Of a stretch of 53,179 bases of DNA, positions 25,264 to 33,554 are shown piece by piece. Made by a program: the position numbers and the translations under genes. A model generated the notes under the pieces. The model searched no databases, was not told where the DNA came from, and saw nothing but the letters and a program-made list of their open reading frames with translations. The number at the start of each line of letters is the position of its first letter. Within the stretch, counting starts at the first letter, position 1. Origin of the DNA: Bacillota bacterium (GTDB lineage: Bacteria; Bacillota; Clostridia; Acetivibrionales; DTU013); contig JAFABI010000037.1 in NCBI GenBank assembly GCA_023426125.1, forward strand, positions 1 to 53,179. Direction: 5' to 3'.

Positions 25264-25797
25264 CTATTTCATTGTACCCATTTTGCTAAACGGATAAAAG
25301 CGGAAGATGGCCTTTCCGTTAACAGTGCTTTTATCAACCGGTCCGAAGCTTCTGCTGTCGCTGCTGTTAGGCCTGTTGTCCCCCATTGCATAGATCTGGC
25401 CCTTGGGAACGACTATGCTTTCATATTCGGGATTACCCATTCCTGTGGTTGTTACGCCGTTTAAGTATTTTTCTTCCAGGACTTCTCCATTGATATAGAC
25501 CTTATTCCCTTTTATTTCGATCTTCTCGCCTTCGAAGGCAATCAGGCGTTTGATCAACTGTTTGTCGCCGTGCGGGCTATCAAAAACGATGATATCGCCT
25601 CTCTTAAGACCGCCCAGCTTTGTGCTGATTTTCTCTACAATCAGGTTGTCGCCCTCAACAAGGGTCGGCTGCATTGAAACATCATGCACAAGCGTCCTTT
25701 GAGCCACAAATGTAACGATCAGTACTCCGATCAGGATTGCGATGCCTATGTGCAAAATCCAGTCAAGAGCTTCCCGTACGTTTTTCGATTCAGCCAT
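25264..25797 (-). CDS. lepB: Signal peptidase I
   Basis: Membrane protease that removes signal peptides from exported proteins. One N-terminal span (WILHIGIAILIGVLIVTFVA) is followed by the catalytic Ser in HDVSMQPTL and the general-base Lys in KQLIKRLIAFEGE; the C-terminal box is MGDNRPNSSDSRSFGPV. The 177-residue length is typical of Gram-positive enzymes. AGGAGG lies eight bases before the ATG. It lies 18 bp after aspS, so it is probably the third gene of the hisS-aspS transcript. Confidence 0.95.
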   Translation of the reverse strand: MAESKNVREALDWILHIGIAILIGVLIVTFVAQRTLVHDVSMQPTLVEGDNLIVEKISTKLGGLKRGDIIVFDSPHGDKQLIKRLIAFEGEKIEIKGNKVYINGEVLEEKYLNGVTTTGMGNPEYESIVVPKGQIYAMGDNRPNSSDSRSFGPVDKSTVNGKAIFRFYPFSKMGTMK

Positions 25798-25815
25798 ATA
25801 TAACCTCCTGAAGTC

Positions 25816-27597
25816 TTACTCCACTGTTCTGATGTGCAACTCCTTCAATTGCTTTGCTTCCACCGTATCAGGAGCATTTGTCATCAGATCCGAGGCATTC
25901 TGGACCTTGGGGAAGGCAATTACGTCCCTGATGCTGCTTCTTCCGGCCATCAGCATGATAAGCCTGTCAAGGCCGTAGGCCATGCCGCCGTGAGGGGGTA
26001 CTCCGTATCTGAAAGCTTCCAGCAGAAAGCCGAATCTTTCCCAGGCCTGTTCTTCCGAGAAGCCCAGGAGCTTGAACATTTTTGCCTGCAGCTCCTGCAT
26101 GTGTATCCTGATGCTGCCGCCGCCCACTTCGACGCCGTTTAATACTACGTCGTATGCCTTTGCACGCACCTTGCCGGGATCGGTGTCAAGGAAGCCGATA
26201 TCTTCATCCATCGGAGAGGTAAAAGGATGATGCTTGGCTACCCAGCGTTTTTCCTCTTCGTCATATTCCAGCAGCGGGAACTCGGTAACCCAGAGAAATT
26301 TGAATACATTCCTGTCCAGCAGCTCAAGACGCCTGGCAAGTTCCAAACGGAGAGCGCCCAGAGAATCATAGACCACTTCGTTCTTGTCGGCGATAAAGCA
26401 AATCAGGTCTCCCGGTTCGGCTTTGACCCTGTCCAGGATGGCTTTGACTTCGGCCTCACTGAAAAACTTTGTTATAGCCGATTTCAATTCGTTTTCCTCA
26501 ACTGCGATCCATGCCATTCCCTTTGCCTTGTAGATCTTTACAAATTCAACCAGGCTGTCGATTTCCCTTCTGCTGAATCTGGCGCCGCAGCCCTTTGCAT
26601 TAATAGCCCGGACGCTGCCTCCGTTTTTTACCGCGTCGGAGAAAACTTTGAAACCGCAGCCGGCCACCAGGTCGGATATGTTGACCAGTTCCAGGCCAAA
26701 CCTGATATCCGGCTTGTCGGAGCCGAACCTGTCCATGGCTTCCTGGTAGGACAGCCTGAGAAAGGGAGTTTCAACTTCAATATTCAAGGCTTCCTTAAAG
26801 GCCTTCTTAAGAAAGCCCTCATTTATGGCCAGGATATCATCGACATTGACAAAAGACATTTCCAGATCGATCTGCGTAAATTCAGGCTGCCTGTCGGCCC
26901 GGAGATCTTCGTCCCGGAAGCATTTTGTTATCTGCATGTACCTGTCGTAGCCCGCTACCATCAAAAGCTGTTTAAACAGCTGCGGTGATTGGGGAAGGGC
27001 AAAAAATTTGCCGGGGTGGACCCTGCTGGGTACAAGATAATCCCTTGCGCCTTCCGGAGTGCTCTTTGTGAGCATGGGAGTCTCTATCTCCAAAAATCCG
27101 TTCTGGTCATAATAGTCTCTGGCGAGCTTGGCTACTCTGTGCCTCAGCATCAGATTCCTCTGCATATCCGGCCTTCTTAAATCCACATACCTGTATTTGA
27201 GCCTTACCGTTTCATTGACGTCCGAATCCTCTTCGATCTGCACCGGCGGCGTTTCCGCCTTGCTCAGGATTCTCAGCTCCTTTACCATGATCTCGATCTC
27301 GCCGGTTGCAAGCTTGGGGTTGACTGTCTCAGGCGCCCTTTTGGACACTTCGCCGGTAATTGCCAGGACATACTCGCTTCTTATGCCTTCCGCTTTCGCA
27401 AACATTTCCTTGTTGTTTTGCGGATTGAAAACCACCTGGATAATTCCGCTCCGATCCCTGAGATCGACAAATATGACTCCTCCAAGATCTCTCCTCTTAT
27501 GGGCCCAGCCCATGAGCGTAACGGCTTCTCCCGTGTTTCCAAGTCCCAATTCGGTACACCTGTGTGTCCTTTTCATTCCGTAGATGGATTCTCCCAT
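25816..27597 (-). CDS. aspS: Aspartate--tRNA ligase
   Basis: Class IIb aminoacyl-tRNA synthetase charging tRNA-Asp. The N-terminal OB-fold anticodon domain contains VTLMGWAHKRRDLGGVIFVD. Motif 2 is FRDEDLRADRQPEFTQID and motif 3 GMAYGLDRLIMLMAG. The bacterial GAD insertion lies at about residues 310-420. The 593-residue length is normal for the bacterial type. Whether it is discriminating cannot be settled by eye. It follows hisS by 62 bp and should share the T-box leader at 29334-29595. Confidence 0.96.
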   Translation of the reverse strand: MGESIYGMKRTHRCTELGLGNTGEAVTLMGWAHKRRDLGGVIFVDLRDRSGIIQVVFNPQNNKEMFAKAEGIRSEYVLAITGEVSKRAPETVNPKLATGEIEIMVKELRILSKAETPPVQIEEDSDVNETVRLKYRYVDLRRPDMQRNLMLRHRVAKLARDYYDQNGFLEIETPMLTKSTPEGARDYLVPSRVHPGKFFALPQSPQLFKQLLMVAGYDRYMQITKCFRDEDLRADRQPEFTQIDLEMSFVNVDDILAINEGFLKKAFKEALNIEVETPFLRLSYQEAMDRFGSDKPDIRFGLELVNISDLVAGCGFKVFSDAVKNGGSVRAINAKGCGARFSRREIDSLVEFVKIYKAKGMAWIAVEENELKSAITKFFSEAEVKAILDRVKAEPGDLICFIADKNEVVYDSLGALRLELARRLELLDRNVFKFLWVTEFPLLEYDEEEKRWVAKHHPFTSPMDEDIGFLDTDPGKVRAKAYDVVLNGVEVGGGSIRIHMQELQAKMFKLLGFSEEQAWERFGFLLEAFRYGVPPHGGMAYGLDRLIMLMAGRSSIRDVIAFPKVQNASDLMTNAPDTVEAKQLKELHIRTVE

Positions 27598-27659
27598 ATG
27601 TTCCTCATATCCTCCCTGTTTTTTATCTTCACTTTGCCGTTTGAAAAGTTTGCTGCCAT

Positions 27660-28919
27660 TTATCCTTGATTTTTCATTCTGTCCATGATGGAGTCGACGC
27701 TGATATCCTTTTGTTCTCCGGTCTTCATGTTTTTCAGCACGGCTTTGTTGCTTTCTATTTCCGCATCTCCCAACACGATACTATAGGTATAGCCCATTTT
27801 GTCCGCGTATTTCATTTGAGCCTTCAAGCTCTTTCCCATATGATCCTTGTCTGCGCTTACGCCCTGGCATCTGAGCCTGTATACCAGCTGTTGGGCAAAC
27901 ATGTCGGCTTTGGAGCCGATGGTGGCTATATACAGGTCCATGTGGGAAGGCTCGGGGATTTGAATTCCCTGGCTCTCCATCTCAAGAAGCAGCCGTTCTA
28001 TGCCCAATCCAAAACCTATCGCAGGCGTCGGAGGACCTCCGCAGGTCTCCACCAGCCCGTCATACCGCCCGCCGCCGCAAATTGTGCCCTGGGTGCCCAC
28101 ATTCTCCGAAACGAATTCAAAGACGGTCTTTGTATAGTAATCCAATCCCCGAACAATGCCTTTGTCCACATTGTACCTTATGGCCAGGTTTTCCAGGCCA
28201 ACCTTCAAGCCTTCAAAATGCGCCTGACATTCCTCGCACAAATTGTCCAGCAAAGCCGGTGCATTTGCCGCCAGTTTTTTGCACTGCTCCTCTTTGCAGT
28301 CAATGATCCTCAAAGGGTTCTTTTCAAACCGGCTGCTGCAATTGCCGCACAGCTGGGGCAGAACCGGCCTGAAAAATTCCTTCAGTTTTTCATTGTATAC
28401 GCTTCTGCAATTGGGACAGCCGATACTGTTGATATTGAGATTTACTTGATTTAAGCCCAATCTTTCAAAGAGCATGGATAAAATACTTATAATCTCAACA
28501 TCAATGGATGGCCCCCCGGATCCGAAAGTTTCCACGCCAAACTGGTGAAACTCCCTGTATCTTCCCTTCTGCACATTCTCATACCGGTACGCGGTCAGGT
28601 TATAGTAAAGCTTTATGGGCTGGGGCAACGAAGCCATCCCGTTTTCTATGTAGCTTCTCACCACGCCGGCAGTGCCTTCGGGACGCAGTGAAATACTTCT
28701 GCCGCCCTTGTCGGGGAATGTATACATTTCCTTTTGTACAATGTCGGTAGTATCCCCCACGCCTCTTTGAAACAACTCGGTATGCTCAAAGACGGGAATG
28801 CGGATTTCCTTGTATCCAAAACACTTGCAAAGCTTTGCCGTCACTTTTTCAATATAATGCCATTTGTAGATCTCATCCGGTAATATATCCCTTGTACCCT
28901 TTGGCGCTTGCGTAAGCAT
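27660..28919 (-). CDS. hisS: Histidine--tRNA ligase
   Basis: Class IIa synthetase charging tRNA-His. It begins QAPKGTRDILPDE; motif 2 is SLRPEGTAGVVRSYIE, the HisA signature is GLDYYTKTVFEF, and motif 3 lies in PAIGFGLGIERLLLE. Zn-type Cys residues appear at CPNCRS, CGNCSS and CEEC. The 419-residue length is typical. AAGGAGG precedes the ATG. The transcript leader is unusual: a sigma-A promoter (29774-29802), a MITE-like element, a T-box and then a second repeat element before the gene. Confidence 0.96.
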   Translation of the reverse strand: MLTQAPKGTRDILPDEIYKWHYIEKVTAKLCKCFGYKEIRIPVFEHTELFQRGVGDTTDIVQKEMYTFPDKGGRSISLRPEGTAGVVRSYIENGMASLPQPIKLYYNLTAYRYENVQKGRYREFHQFGVETFGSGGPSIDVEIISILSMLFERLGLNQVNLNINSIGCPNCRSVYNEKLKEFFRPVLPQLCGNCSSRFEKNPLRIIDCKEEQCKKLAANAPALLDNLCEECQAHFEGLKVGLENLAIRYNVDKGIVRGLDYYTKTVFEFVSENVGTQGTICGGGRYDGLVETCGGPPTPAIGFGLGIERLLLEMESQGIQIPEPSHMDLYIATIGSKADMFAQQLVYRLRCQGVSADKDHMGKSLKAQMKYADKMGYTYSIVLGDAEIESNKAVLKNMKTGEQKDISVDSIMDRMKNQG

Positions 28920-28982
28920 AACCTACCTCCTTAAATAAAAAAATTCAAACACCGGTAAAAATACAACATTCGCATAAATCTT

Positions 28983-29275
28983 TTCAATTTCCAATGGGGG
29001 CATGCCCCCATAACCCCCTCGCTGCGGGCGAAATGTATTCGCCCTGCGCTGCACTTCGTGCGCCACGCCTAGACGTGGCGTTTGAACAACGTCAGTTGGC
29101 TGGTCGCAGGCAAGGCCTGCTGCTCGCCCATGCATCCTGGGGGATTGCATCCCACCACTTATACTACAGCGAAAACTTCATTGATTTAATTTGGATGTTT
29201 CCGCTGTAGTACATGACAGCTTTTTCAATCGGTAACCCCCTCCTAAGAGGAGGGGGACTGATGACGTTGTTCAAA
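28983..29275. repeat. TTTGAACAACGTCA-bounded palindromic element, copy A
   Basis: The inner element (29081-29275) is bounded by TTTGAACAACGTCA and its inverse TGACGTTGTTCAAA. It contains the inverted pair TACTACAGCG and CGCTGTAGTA and the hairpin CCCCCTCC with GGAGGGGG. A shared 5' extension (28983-29080) holds GCGGGCGAAATG with TTCGCCCTGC. Copy B is at 39751-39998. Copy A carries an extra 42-bp palindromic module (29100-29141). It lies between the T-box and hisS, so it is transcribed in the leader. Confidence 0.8.
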
Positions 29276-29333
29276 TGCAGTCCATTGCAGCCGGAACTTT
29301 CTAAAAAACGGGAAGCAATCTGTTCCATGCTCC

Positions 29334-29376
29334 TAAATAAAAAACTCCCGTCTGACATACAGTCAGGGACGAGAGT
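29334..29376 (-). terminator. T-box attenuator terminator
   Basis: A strong stem (arms ACTC..GTC..CTGAC and GTCAG..GGGAGT) with a T-rich run downstream on the minus strand. It overlaps the region that the antiterminator would displace. Confidence 0.8.
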
Positions 29377-29595
29377 CGCTTTTTTTCCCGTGGTACCACC
29401 CTTATGAGCTTGTATAAGCCCTCTTTAACCTGTTAACGCCAGACAACGGGTCGAACTAATCGCCAAAGCTTTCATCCGACCGGCTCAAGGGTGTTCATCT
29501 GCCGGCCTTTCTCTGCGGGCACTTTCAGTCCGGGATGCCTGCTCCCTGAAGTAAGTACCGGCTGATCTTCCCTTTCACAGCCATTTCAAATCAAT
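29334..29595 (-). ncRNA. T-box leader controlling hisS-aspS
   Basis: The minus strand carries the T-box antiterminator core GGGTGGTACCACGGG (about 29387-29402). Downstream is a terminator, ACTCTCGTC/CCTGAC pairing with GTCAG/ACGGGAGT, followed by TTTTTTATTT (29334-29376). Upstream are stem I-like elements, including CAGAGA and CCTTGAGCC. Uncharged tRNA should stabilise the antiterminator and allow transcription of hisS and aspS. The specifier codon could not be fixed by eye; GAU just before GAACACCC is one candidate. Confidence 0.88.
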
Positions 29596-29602
29596 AATTC
29601 TG

Positions 29603-29758
29603 TTATAACGACCTAATTCAAAGGAAATTTGTCGGTTGTAGACAAATTTCCTTACCGCAGCGGAGTTTCAACGAGGCGGGAGATATGCTCACCGCCTGAA
29701 ACCCACTTCGGTACCCGCCACCTACAGAGGTGGGGGACATTTTTGAGCCTCGTTATTA
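29603..29758. repeat. TTATAACGA-bounded MITE-like element, copy 1
   Basis: Begins TTATAACGACC and ends TCGTTATTA. It contains the strong hairpin GGAAATTTGTC/GACAAATTTCC and the pairs CCGCCT/AGGCGG and CCACCT/AGGTGG. The copy at 43078-43234 is nearly identical over about 156 bp. It lies between the hisS promoter and the T-box, so it forms the 5' part of that leader. Confidence 0.85.
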
Positions 29759-29773
29759 TTCTTTAATAGTTAT

Positions 29774-29802
29774 ATTCTAATTATGCGGGCAAGGTTTGTC
29801 AA
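29774..29802 (-). promoter_or_regulatory. Sigma-A promoter of hisS-aspS-lepB
   Basis: Minus-strand TTGACA (29797-29802), a 17-bp spacer (29780-29796) and TAGAAT (29774-29779). The start would fall at about 29767, directly before the MITE-like element. Confidence 0.75.
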
Positions 29803-29833
29803 CAAAATGTTTGTTTCTACCACAGAGCCTGTA

Positions 29834-30382
29834 TCAAGAAACATTTTCCGCCATAATGGCTTCAATGTTATCCAGCAGGTATTTCTTGCCCTTGTCGTTC
29901 ATTACAACAGCGTCATACGTTCTGCCGTTGTATTCCCTTTTCTCCATTTCAAAGCCGTAGAAAATGGAGCTGTCATTGATAACGGTCCTCGTTTTGCCGC
30001 CATCAGCCTTCTCCTCGCTTAAAATCCCCATTTTTTTAAGCCGCCTGTTAAGCTCGACACCCGTAAGCTTCTTACTATAATACAGATCCAGGCATTCGTT
30101 TATACGCTTTGAGAATTCATTCACTCCAATTTTCCCTTGTGGAAACTCGACCCGCTTTTTTTGTTCGCCGGTGATAACAAAATCCGCAGCCTTATGGTTG
30201 CTGTATACTCCTTTGGATACGTTTCTCAGCATATCAGCGATAAAGTAAAAGCAGCGGATCATTTTGGGATCGTTGAGAAAACTGTTCTCCCCGATTATCT
30301 CTCCTGTCAGGGGATCGACGCCCTTTGCTATCTTCTCCAGAACAACGATGGAATTTTCAATTTTTTCGATTTCGCTATGCAT
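29834..30382 (-). CDS. Conserved-looking hypothetical protein, 182 residues
   Basis: No family recognised. The protein is soluble, with no signal or membrane span. The first 60 residues look helical (EIEKIENSIVVLEKIAKG, then FYFIADMLRNVSKG). The middle (INECLDLYYSKKLTGVELNRRLKKMGIL) resembles a winged-helix-like segment, and the end carries YGFEMEKREYNGRTYDAV and NDKGKKYLLDNIEAI. It has its own consensus promoter (30443-30471) and GAAGGAGG before the ATG. A LexA-box-like palindrome lies just upstream of the promoter. A DNA-binding or damage-related role is only a guess from these cues. Confidence 0.6.
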   Translation of the reverse strand: MHSEIEKIENSIVVLEKIAKGVDPLTGEIIGENSFLNDPKMIRCFYFIADMLRNVSKGVYSNHKAADFVITGEQKKRVEFPQGKIGVNEFSKRINECLDLYYSKKLTGVELNRRLKKMGILSEEKADGGKTRTVINDSSIFYGFEMEKREYNGRTYDAVVMNDKGKKYLLDNIEAIMAENVS

Positions 30383-30442
30383 GCCACGCCTCCTTCGAAC
30401 TGTAAAATTGTTTAAATTCGATTAATTAATTTCTTTTTTTAC

Positions 30443-30471
30443 ATTATATACCAATATTTATGAAAAGTCAA
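30443..30471 (-). promoter_or_regulatory. Sigma-A promoter of the 182-residue unknown gene
   Basis: Minus-strand TTGACT (30466-30471), 17 bp, TATAAT (30443-30448), about 60 bp before the start codon. Confidence 0.8.
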
Positions 30472-30478
30472 TCACATT

Positions 30479-30492
30479 CGAACGTTTGTTTG
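30479..30492. promoter_or_regulatory. LexA-box-like palindrome
   Basis: CGAACGTTTGTTTG differs at one half-site base from the Gram-positive SOS consensus CGAAC-N4-GTTCG. It lies 8 bp upstream of the -35 box. Low confidence without other LexA sites for comparison. Confidence 0.3.
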
Positions 30493-30653
30493 AATTCTTT
30501 TATCTTTTTTGTATAAAAAGGCCGCGACTTTCATTGGTCGGATTGGCAACCCCACTCCAGCAGTAGTGGGGTTAAACACCCCGGATGCGTACAGATGAGA
30601 CTTCAACAATCTTACAGGGAGCTCGAAGCTTGCCTTTTCAATGGCAATGTAGT

Positions 30654-32144
30654 TTAAAACAGCATCTTTTTTCTATAAATCATTTCGTCGATCCGCGCAA
30701 TGTATTCCTCAACGCCTTTTACATTAAACGCCCGTTCGATCCTGTTTTCCTCCGGATAGACGACTTTTGTTATCGCGCCTGCTCCTGCGGCTATGATGGA
30801 TTGCTTTTCCTCCATGATCTGGATATTATAAATGCTCTCATGTCCCGGCTTGCAGTATCCGATATTTTCCAGATTGCCCAGCATGTTTTTCTGCCGGTAA
30901 AGGTAATATGGATGCATCCCCATCCGGCGTGCATATCCGCGCGCCATGTTTACCATTTCAACCGCTTCAGGCTCCGATATCAAGGAATACTCATCCCTTT
31001 CCGCGTTTAATCTGGAAGCCCTTTTTAAAGCCATGGTATGAACAGTGATACTTTCCGGATCCATTTCAAATAGATGCTTCATGGTATTCTCAAACATACG
31101 TACGTCTTCGCCGGGAAGTCCTACGATCACATCCATGTTAATATTGCAAAAACCCATTTTCCTGGCCAGTCTGTATGCAGCCGCCAGTTCCTCTGCCGTA
31201 TGGTTCCGGCCGATTAATCCGAGCGTCTCATCATTCATTGTCTGCGGGTTTATGCTTATGCGGTTTACTGAGCTGTTTCTTATCAGCGCCAGCTTTTCTT
31301 CATCTAGGGAATCCGGCCTGCCGGCTTCAAGGGTGAATTCAGAAAGAGCGTCCAGACTGATGCAGCCTTCAACCGCAGACAGCAAATCTTTTAGTGCTGC
31401 AGAGGAAACCGCCGTGGGAGTCCCCCCTCCGATATAAATACTCTGGACTTTCAGCTCCCGTGTCCGAAGCATTTCGCCAATGCTTTCCAGTTCATATTTA
31501 AGCGTTTGCAGATATTTGTCCACAAGACCGGAATATTTGCTGATGGAATAGGAAGTAAAAGAGCAGTAGAGGCATCTGGAAATGCAAAACGGAATCCCTA
31601 TGTAGAGGCTCACACAATCCGGCCGGCCGGCTTCGAGCAAGCCTTTTTCAACTGCTGCAACTTCATACAGCAGCTCCGTTTTTTCATCGGATAAAAAATA
31701 ATAATTCCTTAACCGGTCACGAACGGCGGAGCCGGAAAAGCCCTTTTCCATAAGTTCACGAACAATCTTTGCAGGCCGTATGCCAGTCAATATGCCCCAG
31801 GGAAGCTTTTTTCCGAGGGCGCTTGAAAGCAGGCTGTAAACGGCTCTTTTCATTTCTCTTTTGAAGGCTTTCCTCTCCGGTATTTGCGACCTGTCAGGAA
31901 TTCCGTCCGGTAGGGGCAGGATATACTCCGATCTGCATTCTCCATGGATGTATTCAATTTGATATACACATGATTTTTCCCCTGCTCTCAAGTCTCCCAG
32001 CAGAAGCAGTTCTGCCGCATCCCGGGTGAAGCCGTCCTTTGCAGTCCCTATTTCGTCTTCATTAAAAAACAGCTTGATCAAATCCAGCAGTTCCGGTTCG
32101 AAATCAAGCTGGTGGAAGTTTATATAAAGCACCTTAATCATCAT
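30654..32144 (-). CDS. hemZ: HemZ, coproporphyrinogen dehydrogenase-like radical SAM protein
   Basis: Radical SAM protein of the HemZ branch of the HemN family, named from Bacillus as an anaerobic coproporphyrinogen III dehydrogenase, though its activity is debated. An N-terminal ~160-residue extension is typical of HemZ. The cluster motif is CISRCLYCSF near residue 187, then YIGGGTPTAVS and INMDVIVGLPGED. The C-terminal YYLYRQKNMLGNLENIGY is a HemZ hallmark. The start could be the second ATG one codon in. No other heme gene is nearby except hemW. Confidence 0.9.
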   Translation of the reverse strand: MMIKVLYINFHQLDFEPELLDLIKLFFNEDEIGTAKDGFTRDAAELLLLGDLRAGEKSCVYQIEYIHGECRSEYILPLPDGIPDRSQIPERKAFKREMKRAVYSLLSSALGKKLPWGILTGIRPAKIVRELMEKGFSGSAVRDRLRNYYFLSDEKTELLYEVAAVEKGLLEAGRPDCVSLYIGIPFCISRCLYCSFTSYSISKYSGLVDKYLQTLKYELESIGEMLRTRELKVQSIYIGGGTPTAVSSAALKDLLSAVEGCISLDALSEFTLEAGRPDSLDEEKLALIRNSSVNRISINPQTMNDETLGLIGRNHTAEELAAAYRLARKMGFCNINMDVIVGLPGEDVRMFENTMKHLFEMDPESITVHTMALKRASRLNAERDEYSLISEPEAVEMVNMARGYARRMGMHPYYLYRQKNMLGNLENIGYCKPGHESIYNIQIMEEKQSIIAAGAGAITKVVYPEENRIERAFNVKGVEEYIARIDEMIYRKKMLF

Positions 32145-32203
32145 TCCTTTACACAGACACGGGGACGGTTTTCATGTCTTTCATCCGTTCTCATGTTCTC
32201 AAG

Positions 32204-32824
32204 CTAAATATAAGGGTTGTGCGCCCTTTCATATCCGATGGTGGTGAAGGTGCCATGCCCCGGGTAGACCTTTGTATCATCCTTCAGCACCATAAGCTTG
32301 TTTTTGATGGAATCCATCAGTTGGTCCTGATCTCCGTCTCCCAGGTCCGTCCTTCCAATACTCATCATAAACAAGGTGTCGCCCGTAAAAACGCTATCGC
32401 CGGCTTTTATGCAAATACCGCCCGAGGTATGCCCAGGCGTATGGAGGATCTCCAGCTTCAAGCCCCCTACATCCAGAATGTCTCCGTCCTTTAAAACCCC
32501 GTCGGCATCCTTGAATACCCTGTTGAGGCCGAAAAGGCCGGAACCGTTTAAAAACGGATTTGACAAAGCCTTTGCATCCTTTTCATGTGCCAGAACCTTC
32601 GCATCCAGGACAGTGCGCAGCTTATCCACCGATACAATATGGTCGATATGCGCATGTGTGAGAAGAATATAGTTGACCTTTAATTTCAACTCTTCTACCG
32701 CTCCGGCGATTTCCGCGGCTTCCGCTCCCGGATCGATGACCGCTCCCTCTCCGTTCTGGCCGATTATATAGCAATTGGATGCGAGCATTCCTGTCGCAAG
32801 CCTTTTAAATATCATTTTTAACAT
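32204..32824 (-). CDS. MBL-fold metallo-hydrolase, glyoxalase II-like
   Basis: Metallo-beta-lactamase-fold hydrolase. The metal motif is LTHAHIDHI (HxHxDH). Further ligands are HTPGHTSGGICI and the Asp in VFTGDTLF, with the last His in YPGHGTFTTIG. The length of about 206 residues and the motif order match the glyoxalase II-like family common in Firmicutes. The substrate is unknown; thioester hydrolysis is most likely. I choose the ATG after AAAGGTG; starts seven codons earlier or three later are possible. It lies between hemZ and dtd. Confidence 0.85.
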   Translation of the reverse strand: MLKMIFKRLATGMLASNCYIIGQNGEGAVIDPGAEAAEIAGAVEELKLKVNYILLTHAHIDHIVSVDKLRTVLDAKVLAHEKDAKALSNPFLNGSGLFGLNRVFKDADGVLKDGDILDVGGLKLEILHTPGHTSGGICIKAGDSVFTGDTLFMMSIGRTDLGDGDQDQLMDSIKNKLMVLKDDTKVYPGHGTFTTIGYERAHNPYI

Positions 32825-32865
32825 CACACCTTTCATAAGTAGCAATGGAATATGCCGATCCCCTG

Positions 32866-33315
32866 TCAGAATTCCTTTTTACTGTCCAGCAGCAGTGTAA
32901 CCGGCCCGTCATTCTGCAGTTCCACCTGCATCAAGGCCTGAAATACGCCTGTTTCCGTCTTCACCCCCAGGCTCCGGCAGCGCTCTACAAACCGTTCATA
33001 CAGCACCTCTGCGGTTTCAGGCCTGGCCGCCTTGTCATAACCCGGCCTTTTGCCCTTTCTGCAGTCTCCGTAAAGCGTGAACTGGGATACCACCAGAAGC
33101 TCCCCGCCAATTTCCGCAAGCGAAATATTCATTTTGCCGTTTTCATCTTCAAAAACCCTCAGGTTTATTATCTTGTCTGCCAAATATTCGATATCCCTAT
33201 CGTTGTCCTCCCGGCCGATTCCCAGGAGCACAACCAGTCCCCGGCCGATTTCACCTGTGATCCGGCCATCCACACTGACCATTGCTTTTGCCGCTCTTTG
33301 TATGACTGCCCTCAT
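32866..33315 (-). CDS. dtd: D-aminoacyl-tRNA deacylase
   Basis: Hydrolyses D-amino acids from tRNA, protecting translation. The start MRAVIQRA is the family norm, so I choose it over a GTG three codons upstream. The two active-site motifs are SQFTLYGD near residue 78 and NDGPVTLLLDS near the C-terminus. The 149-residue length is typical. It lies between relA and the MBL hydrolase; the relA-dtd order is common in Firmicutes. A block of degenerate repeats separates it from relA. Confidence 0.94.
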   Translation of the reverse strand: MRAVIQRAAKAMVSVDGRITGEIGRGLVVLLGIGREDNDRDIEYLADKIINLRVFEDENGKMNISLAEIGGELLVVSQFTLYGDCRKGKRPGYDKAARPETAEVLYERFVERCRSLGVKTETGVFQALMQVELQNDGPVTLLLDSKKEF

Positions 33316-33349
33316 TTCCAGCACGTATTCCTTTCCTATACTATTCCAT

Positions 33350-33545
33350 TATTCGTACGCGCAATGCGCGCCTCTATACTTTTCTATCATACGTACCTGT
33401 GTTATATGCCAATATTATCCTATTCCATCATGCGAACGCACTATGCATTCCCCTGTACTTTGCCTTCACGCGGATCTGCTATGTATCGGCATTGCTCTTC
33501 TCCATTCTGCGGACACATTATGCACACCCCTATACGTTGCCTCAG
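33350..33545. repeat. Degenerate tandem repeats between dtd and relA
   Basis: Three decayed units of about 70-80 bp, each with a version of CCATNATNCG, then GCGCAATGCGCGCC or a mutated form, then TATACTTT. They look like worn right halves of the TAGGGGCG modules. No gene is seen here. Confidence 0.5.
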
Positions 33546-33554
33546 ATTGAAATC

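Noticed and set aside
30545..30575. Terminator after hemZ (AACCCCACT/AGTGGGGTT)
   Set aside because: The stem is good but no T-run follows on either strand; it may be just another palindromic repeat.
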